Assembly (NCBI GenBank): GCA_021774445.1 | Contig: JAJFJA010000059.1 | Span: 91,830-155,829 of the forward strand | Length of the DNA: 64,000 bases | Reading direction: 5' to 3' | Source: Alphaproteobacteria bacterium | Lineage (GTDB): Bacteria; Pseudomonadota; Alphaproteobacteria; UBA6615 | Shown here: in pieces, positions 60,426-64,000 of the stretch | Numbering within the stretch: the stretch's first letter is position 1 | How the letters are laid out: each line of letters opens with the position of its first letter | Translations under genes and position numbers: made by a program | The notes under the pieces: generated by a model | Databases searched by the model: none | The model's input: only the letters and a program-made list of their open reading frames with translations | Told to the model about the DNA's origin: nothing

Positions 60426-61171
60426 GAACCGCCGCGCAAGTCGAGCTTCGCCACGCCGATAACCTGGCCCTGGCCGACCTCCTGGACGATTACGGCAACG
60501 AAATCCACACCGACGCCGCCAAGATCCTCCAACGGCACCGTGAGTGAGACGGCCTCGCCCCGCCATGTGGTGATCGGCCGAAACTGGCGGACCACATGGA
60601 TATTCTTAAGTTTCCGCCCCTTGTTTTCACCCCGGGATACCTTGGTCCGATGGCCCCGGTCGAAGCGCACCAGAACCACCTCGGCCTCACCGCGGTAACC
60701 GGTGCTGCTCGGCAACTGCACATGAACCTTGTCCGTATCGACGCGCGTTAGCGACACGTCGATCCAGGGCTTGCGCAAAACCGCCGCACTGTCGATGTAG
60801 CCGACGATGCGGCTGCGATCGTTGCCCGATCCCTGAAACGCCCCATCCACCACCATCTGCGGCGTGAATACATACGGCAGCCCGTGGCGGTCGGCGTAAT
60901 TCTGTTGCCGCCGCGTATTCGCCGGATCGGCAAACGGGTCCTTCCAGCCGATATAGTCCCAATAATCGACGTGGAACGAGAGGGCCAGCACGTCCGGCCG
61001 CTTCGCCAGCTCGACAAGGAAAGCATCTGCCTGAGGACAGATTGGGCAGCCCTGCGCCGTGAACAGCTCCACCAGGACGAGACGCTCCCCAGCCTCGGCC
61101 CGCGGTGTTGTTATTGCGAAAAGCAGCGCCACGGCAACGGCGGCGACCATGCGCAAGGAGCGCTTTTTCAT
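60422..61171 (-). CDS. DUF1223 thioredoxin-fold exported protein
   Basis: 249 residues. Signal peptide MVAAVAVALLFAITTPRAEA. The DUF1223 core opens with LVELFTAQGCPICPQADAFL, a CPXC redox pair in a thioredoxin-like fold, followed by ALSFHVDYWDYIGWKDPFAD, the strong family hallmark. The C-terminal part (about 130-249) is beta-rich. Periplasmic thiol protein of unproven substrate. Confidence 0.9.
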   Translation of the reverse strand: MKKRSLRMVAAVAVALLFAITTPRAEAGERLVLVELFTAQGCPICPQADAFLVELAKRPDVLALSFHVDYWDYIGWKDPFADPANTRRQQNYADRHGLPYVFTPQMVVDGAFQGSGNDRSRIVGYIDSAAVLRKPWIDVSLTRVDTDKVHVQLPSSTGYRGEAEVVLVRFDRGHRTKVSRGENKGRKLKNIHVVRQFRPITTWRGEAVSLTVPLEDLGGVGVDFVAVIVQEVGQGQVIGVAKLDLRGGS

Positions 61172-61251
61172 TGCTCTTATATGCCCCTGCGTTATTCGCG
61201 ATGACCAATCACTAACGGGTGAGAGCGCCCCGGGCCTGACCGGCTCTCACC

Positions 61252-63933
61252 TCACGCTGCCTTGAGCATATTACGCAAAACATAGTGTAGAATACCGCCA
61301 TTTTCGTAGTAGGCCAGCTCGTCCTCGGTATCGATGCGCGACAACAGCGGCACTTCGCGCACCGCGCCATCGGCATAGGTGACCCGGCAGATCAGGGTCA
61401 TCCGCGGCGATAAATCTCCCGTGAGGCCGGCGATATCGAAGATTTCCGACCCTTTTAGGTTCAGGTCCGCGCCACTGGTTCCGGCTTCGAACTGCAGCGG
61501 CAGCACCCCCATACCGATCAAGTTCGATCGATGGATGCGTTCGAAACTGCCGGTGATAACGGCCCTGACCCCGAGCAACCTCGTCCCCTTGGCCGCCCAG
61601 TCCCGTGACGACCCGGTGCCGTATTCCTTACCGCCGATGACCACCAACGGCACGCCCTCGTCCCGGTAGCGCATCGCCGCGTCATAGATGCTCATCAAGT
61701 CGCCCGACGGCTGGTGTTTGGTCACCCCGCCTTCGGTGCCCGGCGCCATTTGGTTGCGGATCCGGATATTGCCGAAGGTGCCGCGCATCATCACTTCGTG
61801 ATTGCCGCGCCGCGAGCCGTAGGAGTTGAAATCCCGCGGTCGTACTTGGTGGGCGACCAGATATTCCCCGGCCGGGCTTTCCGCCTTGAACGATCCCGCC
61901 GGCGAGATGTGATCCGTGGTCACCGAGTCACCGAGTATCGCCAACGGCCGCGCCGCGACAATATCGCCGATCGGCGCCGGTTCGTCCGTCATGTCCTCGA
62001 AGAACGTCGGGTGCCGCACATAAGTCGAGCTGTCGCGCCACTCATAGGTCTGCCCGCCGCTGCCGGCGATACTTTGCCACTCTTCCGGTCCCTCGAAGAC
62101 ATTGCCATAGCGGCGGCGGAACATTTCCGGCGTCAGCGCCTTCTCCATGACCGCTTTGATCTCGTCGTTGGTCGGCCAAATATCGCGCAGAAACACCGGC
62201 TTGCCGTCGGCGTCCTCGCCGAGCGGCTCGTTATACAGATCGACCTTCAGCGACCCGGCCAAGGCATAGGCCACCACCAGGGGCGGCGAGGCGAGATAGT
62301 TGGCTTTGACCAGCGGATGCACCCGTCCTTCGAAATTGCGGTTGCCGCTGAGTACCGAACACACCACGAGATCTTCGGCCGTCACCGCATCGGCGATCGG
62401 CTCCGGCAACGGCCCGGAATTGCCGATACAGGTGGTGCAGCCATAGCCGACCAAATTGAACCCCAGCGTGTTCAGGTCGTCCTGGACACCGGCCGCTTCC
62501 AGATAGTCGGTGACCACCTGGCTGCCCGGCGCCAGCGAGGTCTTGACCCAAGGCTTGACCTTGAGGCCGCGCGCCACCGCGTTGCGCGCCACCAAACCCG
62601 CACTGATCATCACCGATGGGTTCGAGGTATTCGTGCAGCTGGTAATCGCCGCGATCACCACATGGCCGTCTGCCAGCGCAAACTCGCCACCGGCGACGGA
62701 CGCGCTGCGTCCGCTGCCTCCCAACGCCTTTTCCGCGTCGCCGAAGGCACCGGCCGCCGCCGATAGCAGGACTCGGTCTTGCGGCCGCTTCGGCCCGGCC
62801 AGCGACGGCTCCACATCCGCCAGGGCCAGCGACAAGGTTGCGGAAAACGCCGGGTCCGGGGAGTCGGCATCGCGCCACATGCCCTGGGCCCGGGCATAGG
62901 CCTCCACCAACTTGACTTCATGCTCGTCGCGCCCGGTGAAACGTAAATATCGGCAGGTTTCCTGGTCCACCGGGAAGAAGCCGCAGGTCGCGCCATATTC
63001 CGGCGCCATATTGGCCAGCGTCGCCCGGTCCGCCAGCGACAGGGCGTCGAGTCCATCGCCGTAGAATTCCACGAATTTGCCGACCACCCCCTGAGCCCGC
63101 AGCATCTCCACCACCGTCAGCACCAGATCGGTGGCGTTCGCCCCCTCTTTCAACCGCCCGGTCAATTTCAACCCGACGACCTCCGGGATCAGCATGGACA
63201 CCGGCTGCCCCAGCATCGCCGCTTCCGCCTCGATGCCGCCGACACCCCAGCCCAACACCGCCAGGCCATTGACCATGGTGGTATGGCTGTCCGTGCCCAC
63301 CAGAGTGTCGGGATAGGCCACTTGTGTGCCGCTCTGGTCCGCCTCCGACCACACCACACGCGATAGGTATTCCAGATTGACCTGATGGCAGATCCCGGTG
63401 CCCGGCGGCACCACGCGGAAATTGTCGAAGGCGGTCTGACCCCAGCGTAGGAAGGCATAACGTTCGCCGTTGCGCTCGAACTCCCGCTTCACATTGTCGC
63501 GGAAGGCATCGCCGCTGCCGAAAGCATCCACCATCACCGAATGGTCGATCACCAGGTCGACCGCGCTCAGCGGATTGATCTTCTGGGGGTCACCACCCAT
63601 CCTGACCATGGCGTCCCGCATCGCCGCCAGATCGACGACCGCCGGCACGCCGGTAAAGTCCTGCATCAGCACCCGGGCTGGACGGTAGGCGATCTCGCGG
63701 CTCGATTTCCGCGCTTCCAGCCAGGCCACCACCGCCTTCGCATCATCCGTGACGACACTGCCGCCGTCCTCGAAGCGCAGCAAATTTTCCAGCAGCACCT
63801 TAAGCGAATAGGGCAGCCGGCTGATATCGCCGAGCTGCGCCGCCGCGGCGGGGAGGCTGAAATAATCATACGACTTGCCATCCACATCGAGGCGGCGTCG
63901 GGTCTTCAAACTGTCATGCCCGGTCACGGTCAT
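61252..63933 (-). CDS. acnA: Aconitate hydratase A
   Basis: 893-residue TCA-cycle enzyme interconverting citrate and isocitrate. The [4Fe-4S] ligands are in AITSCTNTSNPSVMI and YGCTTCIGNSGPLPEPI. The swivelling C-terminal domain includes GGKEYGTGSSRDWAAKGTRL and the active-site Arg in GSFERIHRSNLIGMGVLPL. Start MTVTGHDSLKTRRRLDVDGK. The remaining 67 bases to the window end are its upstream region. Confidence 0.96.
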   Translation of the reverse strand: MTVTGHDSLKTRRRLDVDGKSYDYFSLPAAAAQLGDISRLPYSLKVLLENLLRFEDGGSVVTDDAKAVVAWLEARKSSREIAYRPARVLMQDFTGVPAVVDLAAMRDAMVRMGGDPQKINPLSAVDLVIDHSVMVDAFGSGDAFRDNVKREFERNGERYAFLRWGQTAFDNFRVVPPGTGICHQVNLEYLSRVVWSEADQSGTQVAYPDTLVGTDSHTTMVNGLAVLGWGVGGIEAEAAMLGQPVSMLIPEVVGLKLTGRLKEGANATDLVLTVVEMLRAQGVVGKFVEFYGDGLDALSLADRATLANMAPEYGATCGFFPVDQETCRYLRFTGRDEHEVKLVEAYARAQGMWRDADSPDPAFSATLSLALADVEPSLAGPKRPQDRVLLSAAAGAFGDAEKALGGSGRSASVAGGEFALADGHVVIAAITSCTNTSNPSVMISAGLVARNAVARGLKVKPWVKTSLAPGSQVVTDYLEAAGVQDDLNTLGFNLVGYGCTTCIGNSGPLPEPIADAVTAEDLVVCSVLSGNRNFEGRVHPLVKANYLASPPLVVAYALAGSLKVDLYNEPLGEDADGKPVFLRDIWPTNDEIKAVMEKALTPEMFRRRYGNVFEGPEEWQSIAGSGGQTYEWRDSSTYVRHPTFFEDMTDEPAPIGDIVAARPLAILGDSVTTDHISPAGSFKAESPAGEYLVAHQVRPRDFNSYGSRRGNHEVMMRGTFGNIRIRNQMAPGTEGGVTKHQPSGDLMSIYDAAMRYRDEGVPLVVIGGKEYGTGSSRDWAAKGTRLLGVRAVITGSFERIHRSNLIGMGVLPLQFEAGTSGADLNLKGSEIFDIAGLTGDLSPRMTLICRVTYADGAVREVPLLSRIDTEDELAYYENGGILHYVLRNMLKAA

Positions 63934-64000
63934 GGTCGGCTCCGGTTCTGCAAGGGCTGCTCGGCCAAATCGGCGGTTTCGGCGCGGGGCCGCCCATCGT

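Noticed and set aside
1..64000. CRISPR arrays, rRNA genes, complete insertion sequences, prophage structural genes
   Set aside because: Looked for by eye; no regularly spaced repeats, rRNA sequence, transposase with inverted ends, or phage capsid/terminase genes were found.

Overview
This high-GC window reads as the chromosome of an alphaproteobacterium, probably Rhodospirillales-like. The order assignment is inference from gene content: cpaBCDEF-tadBCD naming-type Flp pilus locus, an FnrL-type regulator with a Cys-X2-Cys-X7-Cys start, and the neighbourhood of a Suv3-like helicase, an S4 protein, fdxA and carD. No rRNA, CRISPR array or complete insertion sequence was seen.

Layout. 1-11008: Flp/Tad pilus assembly operon, cut at its 5' end inside cpaB, running cpaB-C-D-E-F-tadB-C-D-E-F-G on the + strand with overlapping or nearly touching genes. 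11.1-14.6 kb: a nuclease-fold protein, a small unknown gene, a PLP ammonia-lyase coupled to a rhomboid protease, and a TPR protein. 14.6-19.2 kb: three UspA proteins and a formate/nitrite-family channel on the minus strand, diverging from a small unknown gene and an FNR-type regulator. Two FNR boxes lie between the divergent units, so this looks like an oxygen-responsive module. 19.2-23.1 kb: a TetR regulator diverging from a small membrane protein, a secreted protein, a DJ-1/PfpI protein, an FMN split-barrel protein and a DMT exporter, with a 24-bp palindrome as the likely operator.

23.1-33.3 kb is an accessory region. It starts with a tRNA-Arg(CCT) whose 5' 41 bases are duplicated around a small insert. 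It continues with a DUF5343/Swt1-HEPN gene pair, four translationally coupled unknown small genes, an orphan molybdenum hydroxylase large subunit, HigBA and TacAT toxin-antitoxin modules, and a three-gene operon of unknown function built from winged-helix domains and a HEPN-like domain. It ends in about 900 bp of AT-rich non-coding DNA holding a diverged second copy of that operon's leader. The two HEPN units are the best candidates for undescribed defence or abortive-infection systems.

33.3-43.2 kb: a TPR-methyltransferase fusion, a subtilase, a TerB protein, a class III cyclase, an NfeR/YqjI-like PadR regulator with three phased operator repeats, a thioredoxin-fold oxidoreductase converging on a LysR regulator, and a secreted beta-propeller with a clear terminator. 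43.2-64 kb is mostly housekeeping: polA (proofreading motifs changed), an FAD monooxygenase, folB-folM, a PagL-like deacylase, proline iminopeptidase, an SNase-fold protein with an M48 peptidase, a phosphoesterase-fold protein lacking metal ligands, carD, fdxA, a second TerB protein, the S4 protein and helicase, htpG, a DUF1223 protein and acnA.
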